NCBI GenBank assembly: GCA_032988165.1
Contig: JANTQF010000029.1
Location: forward strand, 62,001 to 126,000
DNA length: 64,000 nucleotides
Direction: 5' to 3'
DNA from: Emmonsiellopsis sp. PD_33
Lineage: Eukaryota > Ascomycota > Eurotiomycetes > Onygenales > Ajellomycetaceae
The notes beneath the pieces were generated by a model, which saw only the letters and a program-made list of their open reading frames with translations, did not search any database and had not been told where the DNA came from. A program made the translations under genes and the position numbers. Position 1 is the stretch's first letter, and the number at the start of each line of letters is the position of its first letter. Positions 36,700-48,600 of this stretch are shown here, one piece after another.

Positions 36700-38099
36700 A
36701 TGAATTTCAATGCTTTGATTGTTGTGGCAGCCTTGGGCGGGATAGGAGGTCTAGTTCAAGCAATTGATAACGGCCTCGGGAAGACCCCAATATTGGGATG
36801 GAGCAGCTGGGTGAGAACAGCAGCGAACTATGCGAGGTAGCTTAATTGACGGCTAACTAGTCCTGCAGAATGTTGCCCAGTGTGATGCCGCGTCCGAGAA
36901 ATATGCCCTAGAGACCGCAAACTTGTTTATAGAACTTGGTCTCAAGGACCTCAACTACACCTACGTGAATATCGATGACTGCTGGTCCACCAAGGAGCGC
37001 GACTCCGAAGGAAATCTTGTGCCTGATCCAGACAAATGGCCTAGGGGCATCCGCGCTGTCGCCGAGGAACTACACGGCATGGGTCTGAAGCTTGGTCTCT
37101 ATGGTTGCGCAGGCACCCAGACGTGTGGTGGATTCCCTGCTTCCTATGAGCACGAGCAGCAGGATGCGCAGCAACTCGCTGACTGGGATGTGGATTTCTG
37201 GAAGTATGATAATTGCTACACCCCGTGCCTGGACAATCCTTGGCCGCAGACTTGTGGGCGCCCGGCGGGAAATACGCAAGAATGGTATGCCGTGATGCGA
37301 GACGCCATTGTTGAGGTGAAGGAGCAAAAGAACATCATGTTCAATCTCTGCCAGTGGGGTAGGGACGAGGTCTGGGCTTGGGGTAATGACTACGGTAACT
37401 CGTGGAGGATGTCTGTTGATAATTGGGGTGATTGGGAATCTGTTGTCCGGATTGGCAGCGCTGCAGCTGGGATTTCGGAATATGCTGGTCCCGGCGGATT
37501 CAACGATCTGGACATGCTGGTGAGATCTTTGCCTCTTATTTGAAATGTTTTTGAAATGCTCGGTGATTGACATAACATCTTGGACAGTGGGTCGGAAATA
37601 ACAAGCTGTCGGAAAGCGAGGAAAGACTGCACTTTGGTCTGTGGGCTATTTGCAAGTCACCACTCGTCGTTGGAGCCGACCTCTCCAAAATATCCGATAC
37701 AAGCCTAGCCATCATCTCAAACAAGGTAAGCCGCAGCGTCTGTGCCATCTTCTCACGGAAACACTAACAGGCAACCAGGGCATTATTGATATTAACCAAG
37801 ATCCGCTCGGCAAAGCTGCCACAACCTTCCAGCCCCCCGGTGCCCCGGAGCCAGCGCAGGACCAGATCTACCCGTACTGGGCTGGTCCCTTAAGCGACGG
37901 CGTGGTCATCGGCCTAACAGGAGCCAATGGTGCAGCAACTCTGTCTGTGAACTTTGCCGACGTCCCCGGCCTGGGAGGAGAAGGTTCTTATCGCTGGCAG
38001 GAAATGTATAGCGGCGAGGAGGGATCGGGTACTGAAATTTCATTCGATGTCGGAGAGCATGACATGGCGGTTGTCAGAGTCTGGACTGAGCAAGAATAA
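36700..38099 (+). CDS. Secreted alpha-galactosidase, GH27 family
   Basis: Model: exons 36700-36810, 36869-37519, 37588-37725 and 37779-38099; 406 aa, all phase 0. Signal peptide MNFNALIVVAALGGIGGLVQA precedes the GH27 opening (NGLGKTPILGWSSWN). Family motifs are YVNIDDCW, LGLYGCAGTQTC, the nucleophile region FWKYDNCY (Asp about 151), SWRMSVDNW with the probable acid/base Asp (about 221), and INQDPLG before the C-terminal beta-sandwich. It should release terminal alpha-1,6-galactose from galactomannan or raffinose-type sugars outside the cell. No carbohydrate-binding module follows. The size and single catalytic module suggest a short eukaryotic-type GH27. It is the third intact plant-polysaccharide enzyme within 14 kb. 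Confidence 0.93.
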
Positions 38100-38863
38100 T
38101 GTAGTGTATAGGTAGGCCCGGAGCAGCTCAGCTCGGCCCGTGTCAGCGTGCAATCACCGGTTTCTCTAAGCACTTTTCAAATCACTATATGACTGTGGTG
38201 AAAACCGCTGCTCCTACAGTGCATGAGGTTTTGTCCTCTGTAACTCTGGCAACTCTGGCGTGATTTTACTAGCCATTGATTCAAATGGTCCGAGCAATAA
38301 ATTCCTGTGCTAATTTGCTAAGCTCTGGCGCGTTCTGCATCTTTTCTGGGATATTCTCCTAGAACAAACTGTGCATGGCACGGCATCCACGAGCATACGA
38401 AGACAAGCCGGTAAATGAGAGCATGACGACCGTTCCATTGGTTGAATTTGCTGCCATTTCCCTCGCCATACACAGTGTCATCACCGCCCATTCATCTTGG
38501 GCTGTGTAGATTTCTCCTTCGAGGATGGTGTTCATGCCATTCTCTGGTGTTTTCGAGCAAGCTTCAGAGTGTCTCGAGGTTCTTGGGCAGCCAATCCCAT
38601 ATTTTCTAGTTACGCATTGTTTTTCTCGCTGTGTGAAGGGAAGAATTTCTTTTCTCTGGTTAATCATTCCCATTACTATTTTCTTTGCTGTTGTATACTC
38701 CCTCACCCAGCTACTGCAGCCATGTGCTGTGCAATAGTCTGCACCTTCTTGACAGCCGTATCATATATGGCTGCAAGTAGGATGTGTTCTTGGTGCTGCC
38801 GTCTCCATTTAGGCCCCCATGATATATGAGAAGACTGGCCAAGATAGCATCAACAATATCTAG
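38100..38863. other. Intergenic, 3' of alpha-galactosidase
   Basis: This 764-bp stretch has no called gene. A minus-strand frame (38,706-38,359) contains a gene-like run (YTAQDEWAVMTLCMAREMA) but no recognisable domain, and could be another part of the decayed sequence that follows. Confidence 0.35.
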
Positions 38864-39307
38864 TTGCTTCCTAAGAATCTTGCCAATGGCATCTGTGCCA
38901 AAGTAAGACTGGTTGATTCTATTTCCCCGGGAGTGGTTGCCGGCCTGACCAGCCTTGTCATTGAACGTCTCTGGGAATAGCTACAGGCTGTCCTCGTCAA
39001 AGCCAACAAATTCATCGTCGGTGCGAACCTGTGGCACAACAATGGTGGTGGGATCAAGGGAATCAGTGATTATGCCATCAGGTACAATGACAGCGATGTC
39101 GCTTGTTTCCCGATAACATGGCCAGAGGTACTAATTGATCACGCCAGCAACGACGATATGGCATGCGCAATGGAGATCGCGGGTTTGGACGAGCTGGACG
39201 ATTATGACTTGAACATTGAACTCGTTCGAGCTGCGGCGGACATCTCACAGAGCCGCCGTGGATACAAACCAGAAGCGGACCTCGATTATACCCAGTGCTC
39301 TTGTTAG
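38864..39307 (+). pseudogene. Unrecognised decayed coding segment
   Basis: The frame is open from 38,864 to the TAG at 39,305-39,307 except for one TAG at 38,978-38,980. The last 108 codons have a real-protein composition (NKFIVGANLWHNNGG, YNDSDVACFPITWPEV, IAGLDELDDYDLNIELV). No ATG occurs near the start, so it is not a complete gene as it stands. Just after the stop, a second frame reads another protein-like stretch (LNIERLGTFTIPVCNIRDLDW), consistent with a frameshift. I do not recognise the family. It may be a gene remnant or an exon whose partners I missed. Confidence 0.35.
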
Positions 39308-42300
39308 ATGGCGGCCTCAATATTGAAAGGTTGGGTACGTTCACAATACCTGTTTGCAATATCCGCGATCTGGACTGGGATGGAATCATTTGCAAGTCCC
39401 CATCATTGCCATGCCTTCTTACTTCCTTTAGATTTTACTCCAGCCTCATTTATGTGTTAAGTGCATAAAGAAATGCTCATGAAATAAACTACCACTCATT
39501 CCTCTGCTGCTGGTTCTACCAATTCATTTCAGAAATGCCCTGAATTGTGTTCTCATGGTAGTTAAGAATTTACCGGACAAGACTCCCAGGACATGTAGCT
39601 CCGATGTGTCCCATCGCACGAGTTCCCTGGATTTTTCACCAATCTAGAGTGTTGATTTTGCTCTGTTAGACTTGTTCGAATTGGATTTTAGTCCTCTCTT
39701 CGTTGGCTTTTCCTTGTCCATATCCATGGTTCTTTTTATTTTTGTCTTTCATTTCCATTTCTGTCTTTTCGGCTTAGATCTCAGCATATTCGTAATATCC
39801 TCCTATACAATCGCCTTTTTGTCCGTTTTGCTGGCTTCTCTTGCAGATTTGTGGCAGGTATGCCAACACTATCATAGTAATTTGATTGTTACCCGCCTTT
39901 ACTTGAAAATATCTCTTCTCGATCCTGGCTCGAAATTGTATTCCAAGGCAAGGAAGGCTAACTAGTGGAAGTTAAAGGCACCTCAAGCCGAAGGGCATAG
40001 ATACTTGTAGTTAAACCAACACTAAGCGATAGGCACCAATAGCCTGAAACTGCCAGATCCCCAAGCCCAGTATCCGTAACTATGCAGTGGAAGCATAGGC
40101 TTTGTCTTAACAATGATTAATAAATTCAACCCAACCATGCACTTAAAATAAATTCCTTGAAGATCTTATTCTGACGACATTCGGAATTCCCGAGCACTTT
40201 TGGCTTTCTAGAACACTTCTAAGATCTGATAACTAGTTAGTTACCATAATAAGGCTCTCCTTGTGGAGCCGGTTCGTGTTGGCTCCAGGCACAGCCCCCC
40301 CAAGCGGATAAAGTTCCTCCCCGAGCTAGAATTTCTTTGATGATGATAATAATAGCAGCCATACTTTCACATTGAGTTAACATAATACGCGAAGTGGTGG
40401 GCTTCTTTCTTTTCCTTTTCACCTCTGTTATCCCCATGCATATCAGCTTTCTTGCTATTGTAATTTGTGGATCATAATGGGATTTACCCCAGACTTCATG
40501 GGGGAACCAACATTGGGTTTTGCAAATAATTAGATTTAATAACAGGGATAACCAATGACAAAAATGATAATAGGCTGAAAAAACCAATTCGGATGTGACC
40601 CCGACATGGAAAAGCGTTAAAGATCGCCGGTTCAGCATGGCTGCATGGACAGCCAGGACAGGCATATCCTGGAGCTACCATGTGCTTGTCGCTTAAATGA
40701 AGTTCAGAAACGGAAGGTGGCATCGGGGAGGCCGATTGCTCCCCCGTAGTTACATGGTTTTGCTCTGCTATGTGTGGGGAAATAGGAAAATAATTGCCTC
40801 CTCATTGTATCCTGCGACCACAACTTCAACCGGGAAGAACGCTTTGGGACCACCTTTCGCGAGGACATTATTAGAACCTTTGCTACTAAATGCAGTGAAC
40901 AGAATAAATAGGTTAGCTAATCTGGTCACACATGCCAGGCTATATACCAGCTAATCGCTATCTGCAGCAGTATGCTGCAGAGAGGGAAAAAATTACCTTG
41001 GGCATTACAAACATGGGTGCCCCTGGCACTTTTTCAGTTTGGAGACCCTTGCCCCATATCCTGACAGGGTTAATATGCATATGAAACGGCCGTCTTTCCA
41101 ATCCCCCACGTTCGCTCCGGCTCTTGACACAAAGGGATTCTGATGTAGCTTCCTTTAGTGGCTACCTGGCGGCGGCTTGGGCGGGGACTCCCGATGTAGA
41201 TTGGAAAGGACCCTGATTCCTATTCACCGGTGGCTGCGGGCATTTCATATGTCGGGCATGACGCGCCAAACAATAGATTATTAATGACCTTAGTATTGCT
41301 ACTTGTTTTTGGCAACCAACGGCTTGAGATATTGTTGGTATGAATATGTCCTCGCCAGTCCATTTGCTGTTTTATCAAGCGAGCAGAATTCTAAATTCAT
41401 CGGAGACCACCATTCCCCTCGCGTGTTGTCGTGTATTGAATCTTAAATGTGGGTCCTTCGTATCTTTGTTAGACTGCATCGAAAGGTGCTGGACGCTGAG
41501 AACTCAATGAAACGGTGGGGGTTCACCTCGTGCCGAAGCCCATGATTTTGCCGAATTAATCATGTGCTCTCGATAGCTTTGGCTTCACATCAAATGGTTT
41601 TGCGCTATTACGCTCCATCTTGCCGGCGCTTCCAGCCGAAGATGATCAGCCTGTTTTCAGATCTGTTTCGCGTTGGCCACAGCTAGTAGTTTCATGTGCA
41701 GCGTGCAATCTCTGTCAGTTCAGTGGCTGGGGAAAGGGGTGGTTTGAGAGGTTTCGCATTCTTCAGGGTGGGATGTTCCGGATTGATAGACGGCTTCGTT
41801 CGGTTAAATTTAGGCTTTTTCTAGAAGCTTGGGAAGGTCCGGCGCTAGGCTGTATCAAGGCTAGTGTAGAGCCTAACCAGACCTCCGAGCAGCGTGGGTC
41901 GCTGGTGGGTCTCATGGCTAAATCTCTGATTGGCTTGGGGGACGTCCACCCTGACGATTGCGACTTCAACTTGATGATTCTCGCTTTGGAGTGGACAGCA
42001 TCTCCTGCACGCCTCAGCTGAGATACGAGCCCTTTACTCTGCACCACGGCTACATACGGAAAAAGAAATCTTTTCTGCTTGAGCGGTCCGCGATGGCGCA
42101 ATTGAGACCAATCGGCAACTCCACAACACAGGAACAACGGCCGGGGGAACATGGAATACCTTGAAAATCAACACTCCTAATCGGAGAATACTTGGATATC
42201 ATGAACCTACAGACAATTGCAGTTTCTCTTCTGACTCGGATAATAAAATCGGTCGGCCACGTCGACAACTTAGCTTCTCAGCCGGTCTTTCCAGCGGCTG

Positions 42301-44784
42301 TTCTCAAATCCCCATTGGAGCACACTCACTAACCATACCGCACGCTGAGAGTTTTCAACCACTGACGGAGGCTCGTCCCCCGAGCTTGACCTTGAACATT
42401 ACAAGCGACCTCTCTTCTCATCCGAAAATTCTCGGTCGTTTGGGACTTGGGTGGATGGAGCCTATCAATTTTGATTTAAACCAAAGCACTTTGCCATCCT
42501 CAGAAAGGATGTTCCGCTTCCACGCTAACTTCCCAGGCGTTCACAAACCTTCTAGAAGCGGACGATGTTGAAGGCGGGGATCGATAGCCAAACTAAAGAG
42601 AAGATCAACTAGTACCGGGCTCCACCATGCTGAAGAAGCAAAGAAATTGGGGGGCCTTCAACAAGGGTTCAAGGAGAAATCCTACGCCTCGTAAGCGACG
42701 TGACAGAACAATGATGAGAAAAAAGGTCTTACGTAACGCTTACCGCTGTTCTCAGCCGCCTGGGATGGTTGTGGAGAAGAGAGGAGCATCTGTTGAAGAA
42801 TGGGCTGTTAAAAGACTCCCCGACGTTAATTTACCGAACACCCATATTAATCAATATAGATAGGGTGACGATGGTAGGAAGACCCTGCATTAGCATTACC
42901 AGCTCGGGTGAGCGGGTGTTTTTTCCGGTCTCTGCCATGAATCCGTCGTATGACAGGACCCCTCTTTCTTCGGTATCTTTTTCGCCAGCAGTGACAATTT
43001 ATGCATTCATGTAGACGGCCCGAAGAAGATGACCCCAGGCTTGTTAGACGACCCGCCTGTCTGGTTAATCCGCCTTTGGCTCGCAGAGGAGGATGTCCTT
43101 CAGCAGGTTTCGAACGCTGCCAGTCCCAAAGATATTCTCATGCCATCGGCACGGAGGATCGGACGGTGCTTGAATGAATTTAATAGAGAATCTTATTAGA
43201 GAATAAGACTACTTGCAGTTAGGAAGAAGCTCCGTGGAAGCATTCTAGAATGACGATTGAATGATTATGGAACAAATAACTGCGGCAGTTTAACAAGCAT
43301 CATCCTTGATCGATGATGGCCCTGCGCATACAACAGTAGATCCTGCCAATAGGGGCTTTCTATCACTGGACAAAAAAATGGAGTGTGTATAGTTGGGTGT
43401 TGTATGCACATACATATTAGAATATCCAACTTTTGCATCATTAATCTGTATATATTGCTCAGTCGGTTGACATCTGGGTTTAAGACAATCTAGAACACTG
43501 CCCTGCATGCAATGATGACATGAGAGGGGACTAGGTAGTATATTAAAATACTGCAGGTCTGTGGAGAAAACGTGCTCCAACGAGACATGCATTCCGAAAC
43601 GCATGCAGCATCACCAGACAATGGTCCCCCCTCCTTGCACATGATAATATAACAGTGTGACTACTGTCGAGCGGTGGTAGTAATAGCATCAATATTCATC
43701 CTTTTTTATATTGCTTGACGTCGACAAAGCATTGCTTGATAATCCCAGAGAAGTCACATCGATGGTTAACGGCGTTACCCGCATTGGGCGGGACCCTGAC
43801 ATAAACCCGACAATGGAATCTTTGAGCTTAAATTAATCCCTCGGTATAGAACACGTACCAAGAGGGCCCGCGATAGTGGTTATTGGTGAAGTACTCGAGC
43901 TTCTTTTTCTTTGCACCGAGGTATGCCTGTGCGAGTTGGTGGTCAAGGGATGGAGATGGACAGACAGCAGCCAACGGAACAGCCTCGGGTCAATACGGTC
44001 AGATGCAATTACATAATGGTCAGTTCATGAGATCCGACATGCGGCGAGAGTGTCTTCATCTAGATAGATTATCGGAGGACCATGGTGCGGCGGTCAGGGT
44101 TAAGGCTTGTTGTAGGTAGGGTAATCCCGGTAACTAGTAGTGCTGACGATATATTTTTACCCCATTCAAGGGTCCCATGCCGCTGGCTCCCGAATTTAAC
44201 TTTCGATGTGAGAAGGTCTACTCCGTATATATATAAAAACGTCAGGGGGCATGTACGTAAGAGACGGTGTGAATTCCTTCGCCGTTGCAGCATGTCTTAA
44301 TTAGGCATCGCGAAGAGGCAAGCATTCCCCATGAGGCTTGGAAATAAATAAATTAAAGAATATGTGGCAGCCGTTCTTTATCTCAAACGTCATGTTGATA
44401 ATCAATAGCAATAGGGATGTGGAAGTTTCCCACTGTCAGAAGTTTCCGGTATGGTTTAGACAGAGCAGAGGTTAAGGTTGAAGAAAGTAAAAACACTTCC
44501 TCGGGTAGAAAGGCCTGGCTTTGATCCTATTCGATGGGTTTTGAGCAGATTTTTCAGATACCCTCGCTTCGTCCCCTCTTTGCGACGGCTAGTAAAGCTA
44601 GTAAAATCTTCAGAGACGACGGGGAGAAAAAAGACGGCAGACAACAGCGGTAATGCTCAGAAGTATAAATATGCAAAAAATAGATTTATGAATCGGGATT
44701 ACCCATTGAGTGCTCTCTGATTCCCTCGGGCGTCGTCCACTGGAAGCTAAAAAGGTTCCATTGGAACTACTAGTAACTTACTAA
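39308..44784. other. Gene-poor region, left part
   Basis: These 5.5 kb have no gene I can support. The longest plus-strand frames (41,620-42,021 and 42,161-42,571) are about 135 codons, overlap opposite-strand frames and carry no motif. AT content rises from about 43,100 to the element at 44,785. A TACTCCGTA copy lies at 44,219-44,227. Confidence 0.45.
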
Positions 44785-45608
44785 GGGCGCGTTCAGTGCC
44801 AAAGGTAAATTTACTGTTGAACAGTCATTTCTTGGCAAACTGCCTATTTAAGTTTAGCTTGACTGCATAACTGTATAAAATTCTCCCTAATTTAGCTTAA
44901 AATACCATAAAATACCAGATTATGGTTCCAGGCTGTATACACTAAATTAGTATGTTTTTAACCCCCTTAGTGTAAAAGGTGGAGAGACTAGAGCCTAACT
45001 AGGAAAGGTGCTTAATCTGGCCTCACCTTGAATGATAAAAGATGTAGGAAAAAAATAACTACCCCCCCCCCATGGTTATTTTTTTTACCATTCAACAGTC
45101 AGCCCCACTTATTAGCCTTTATGTCTTGGGAATGTTATAAGGCCCTGTTCAGTGAAAAAACTGTTTCTGTTTATCCCCCATCATACTAGAGTGGAGTAGT
45201 ATTTTTACAAACAGAGCTAAAACATGCAGATCTTGAAGAATCAGTGGAAGAACTCCAGAAATTACAATCAAATCAGAGCTGAGAGTCTGATTTCTGTAGA
45301 TAGATTTTCTGTTATTAAAAGTGAGCTCATCTTTCCCAGTTAAGTCATAGTCTCTCCACATTCTATACTAAGTGGGTTAAAAACATACTAATTTAGTCTA
45401 TACTAAGAAGTACCAAAAAACAGTATTTTATTGTATTTTATTGATTATATCAGCAAAATTATGTAGAATTATGCAAATATTTGCCAAGAAGTGTGTCTGG
45501 GAGAAACAAAAAGGAAGAACCAGCTTCACACTGAACAGGGCCTAAAAATACTACTCCACCTGAAATGACTGTTCAACGGTCAATTTACCTTTGGCACTGA
45601 ACACACCC
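44785..45608. mobile_element. Inverted-repeat (MITE-like) element with TAA target duplication, outer copy
   Basis: The ends are imperfect inverted repeats: left GGGCGCGTTCAGTGCCAAAG, right (reverse complement) GGGTGTGTTCAGTGCCAAAG, with similarity running about 48 nt. The 3-bp sequence TAA directly flanks both ends (44,782-44,784 and 45,609-45,611). A TWA duplication and ends starting GG(G/C) with GTTC/GTTT fit PIF/Harbinger-type non-autonomous elements. No transposase is encoded, so it would need one supplied elsewhere. The element is 824 bp because a second, related copy sits inside it. Seen: repeats and duplication. Inferred: superfamily. Confidence 0.8.
45141..45542. mobile_element. Second inverted-repeat element nested inside the first, opposite orientation
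   Basis: The ends are GGCCCTGTTCAGTG on both strands, and TAA flanks both sides (45,138-45,140 and 45,543-45,545), giving a 402-bp copy. Read on the minus strand it aligns with the left part of the outer copy: both have TTCTTGGCAAA, then AAAATAC(C/A)ATAAAATAC, then a 55-nt block. Its left end shares GTGGAGTAGTATTTTTA with the right end of the outer copy. It is therefore the same family inserted in inverse orientation. Confidence 0.75.
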
Positions 45609-45611
45609 TAA

Positions 45612-48600
45612 CTGGTTCACGCAACGGCTGTTGGAGGCAGCTGATGGAGTGAGCTAAGTTAATTTAGTCTGACGTGATTGCATATTAATAGTAGAGTCAG
45701 CCTTGTGAATATTTTAGAGCTTCCTTCGCGCCCTATTGTTGAGTCAAGTATGGAATATTGATACTTCGTCAATAGATTTTGGATAGAATCCTCATAATAC
45801 GAACCGAATACGACAGTTCCTTACCCGAGCCCTGATGACAGATGGGAAAGGGGAGCCTTCGATCCAAGACTGACATCAGCTGCCAACAAGATGAGGCTGC
45901 GAAGAATCCCGACTCTGGACCAGCCAAACCAAATGCAGGGTTCACGTTCCCCGCCGGAAACGGGTCGCATCGGGTCTCATCGTAATCAAGGGTCACTAAA
46001 CTTTTAGTCCAATGCCCGATTTGAGGAAAAGCGGCGATTACTGGGTTGATTTTGAGTTCCAATTGACGGGATTAATCATTCGGGTCGGGAAGTTTTTTTC
46101 CTTTCCCTTGTATTTTGTTTTTTCCCCTTGCCTTTGCTCATGCAACCACAGCCTGAGAGACCCTGTCGCTACCCGTGTCTTCGGGGTTAAATTGTCCGCA
46201 AGGAGAGCCTTTGCTTCTCGTCAAATATGAGATCGGATTGGCTCGTCTGCAGATGGTTTTTCTTCTTCTCTGTGCTTGTAAACCCCATTGTTTCATGAGG
46301 AGGCCAGATAATTTGCATTGAACCCCGAGAGACATTCTCCCACGTGCGCCTGTGTTGTAGGGAGATCTGCGGGTATTTTCTACACGGCTCCAGGGTTCCA
46401 TTCCGCCCTCAGGAAATTTTGTTAGCAGCAAGAAACGAAACATCGGTTGGAGGCTTTGAAGGATGACGAGGGTCCGAGGGATCGTGCGATCCTCTGCACC
46501 CGCAGCATTATCCGATAATATTCATCAATTTCCGCCGAGGAAAAAGGTGTATGGGAGCCTCGTTCGGGACAGGCAAGGCTGTCATTCGCCACTAGATCCC
46601 GATTATCATGCCAGATAAAAGGAGACCAGAGAGTTTGGGAGGGATAAGTTGATTTTGGCGACATCACAAGATCCCCGCCAGCAGTCAGAGCTGGGAGGGG
46701 TGTGGTTGATATTCGAATTGGGGTCTTAGCCACATCTATCCCGCGTTTAAGATCCGAGGCAAAGTACGGAGTAAACGTGGCTAGAGAGAATCACAAATAG
46801 TACCTCCAGCAGAGGCCTAATCGTATGGGCGGACAAACTTCCGTGATTTTATTGTAGAAACTCCGAAGGGGGGTCAAGCGCTGAGGCGAGGCGCTATATC
46901 TGAGGACAAGGTGAAAGCAAGGGCAAACCCGTAGTATGGCAGGTTTGAACAAAGTCATCCAGTGCTGATCGCCGAGGATACGACGGACAATAACAGCCCG
47001 GACCATTATCACCCAGCGGAATAATTTTCCATACGCCACCAGCCTCCTGGACAATGGTGGCTGGCGGGAGTTTTCGTTCTTGGATGCCTCGTGGACGCAC
47101 GCCCATTTTCCATGCCTATCAACCGCAACCTGCAGCATCTCAAACAACAAAAAAAAAGGGACTTGCTCGGATTCCGGGAACGAATCACAAGAAGACGCCC
47201 GTCCGAGACCCGAGGCTGGAAATATCGCCTCTATCACATCCGAAAAACGCGTGGTAGCGGACCCGAACAATCGCGCTGTTTGCTTGCGCAGGTCGGCTAT
47301 TATCCACGTCGATCGTGGCGGAGCTGGGCGTCAATTGGGGATAATGGGCAGTCGGAACGTTTTGTTTTGAGACGCATCACACGATCAGGGTTTCTTGAAC
47401 AAAGGGCCCATGGAATTGTATGTGATTGCTCGAGCATTTTTGCATGGCCGAAGCAGCAGAGCAGCAAACATCCGCCTGGCGCAACAGGTCGAACATCCAA
47501 AAATCGCAACTAAAGAACTAGTTATCCACGGATTCGCCCGCTGACGCCACGATACGCGCTGGATCTCTTTGTCCTGCGTCGCTCTCACGTGTGACCCTGA
47601 TTTGATCCACGTCGATGTATCTACGGAGTACTATCCAAGAGCGCGGTATCGGGCAAGACAAGACAGCCAAGTCTGCCTGTGATGAACGCGGCATTGTGCA
47701 GCAGGTCCTGCTCTGATACATGACAAAAACATGAAACGCACATGGTTGGGTTTCTTTATTTTCGAGCCCACGAAAACTAACCAGCTACCACACCTTGAGT
47801 GGGGATGAAGAGAGTTTACGATAACGACGTATTCTCGCCCTGCCCGGGACAAGACTCGAACTTCAAATGCGCTTCCCCTACATAGGAAAAGGCGAGCAGT
47901 GCTAGTTACGGAGGGCTAGGGAAGAGACAAGACGAGACGAGAATGTGATTGTCATATGGAAAGCTTCATCACCGTAGCAGGGGGCTTTAACTGCTCGAAA
48001 ATTGTTCAGCCAACGCGTGTTTCTCTCGTGAGGCCCTAAAATTATTATCTCCGAAGCCCTACGGAGTAGAGATATGGAGAATGACAATATGCCAAAGATT
48101 TGAGCCTGTTCTCACCCGTGTTTGCGTCCCCCGATCTCAAAATATCGAATTTCACCGTCATAGCGCAAACGGCATGCATGAGATCCCTGCCCACGCCCTC
48201 CAGGGCTTAGAATTGCCGATGCCCACCCTAGGCAATCACATTATTTGGCGGTCATCATCCGTCCAGCTGGACCCTGGTCCCTTGTAGTCGTTGAAGGATT
48301 TGTCCAGGGCCCTCGGGATCGCCCAGGAGTCCAGGACTCAGGAGGGGACCAGAACCCAACGCCTGTGGGACGGGACAGCTAAATAAAAGCCCCAAGGTTC
48401 ATAGGGATGTGCCATGTGGGGGCAGGTGGCATATCTCCATGAAAAAACAGTGTCTGGCTGGGACGCGGAGAACAAAAGAAAACTTGTGGTAAGAAATTCC
48501 TGGCAAGCTGTGAGTAGTTAGGCTATGATGCACAAATCCATAGACCACTAAAACCCCTCCATGCAGACAGCTCGTGTCGTGAATCCAGGGCAGATTGAAA

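Noticed and set aside
41620..42571. Two plus-strand frames of about 135 codons in the gene desert
   Set aside because: No family signature, overlapping minus-strand frames, no plausible splice joining the two.
47091..47513. 140-codon plus-strand frame
   Set aside because: Arg-rich chance frame with two other frames open over the same bases; no domain.
47820..47880. GTTCGAGTC on the minus strand resembling a tRNA T-loop
   Set aside because: Only three of five T-stem pairs form and no D-arm or acceptor stem can be found at the right distance.
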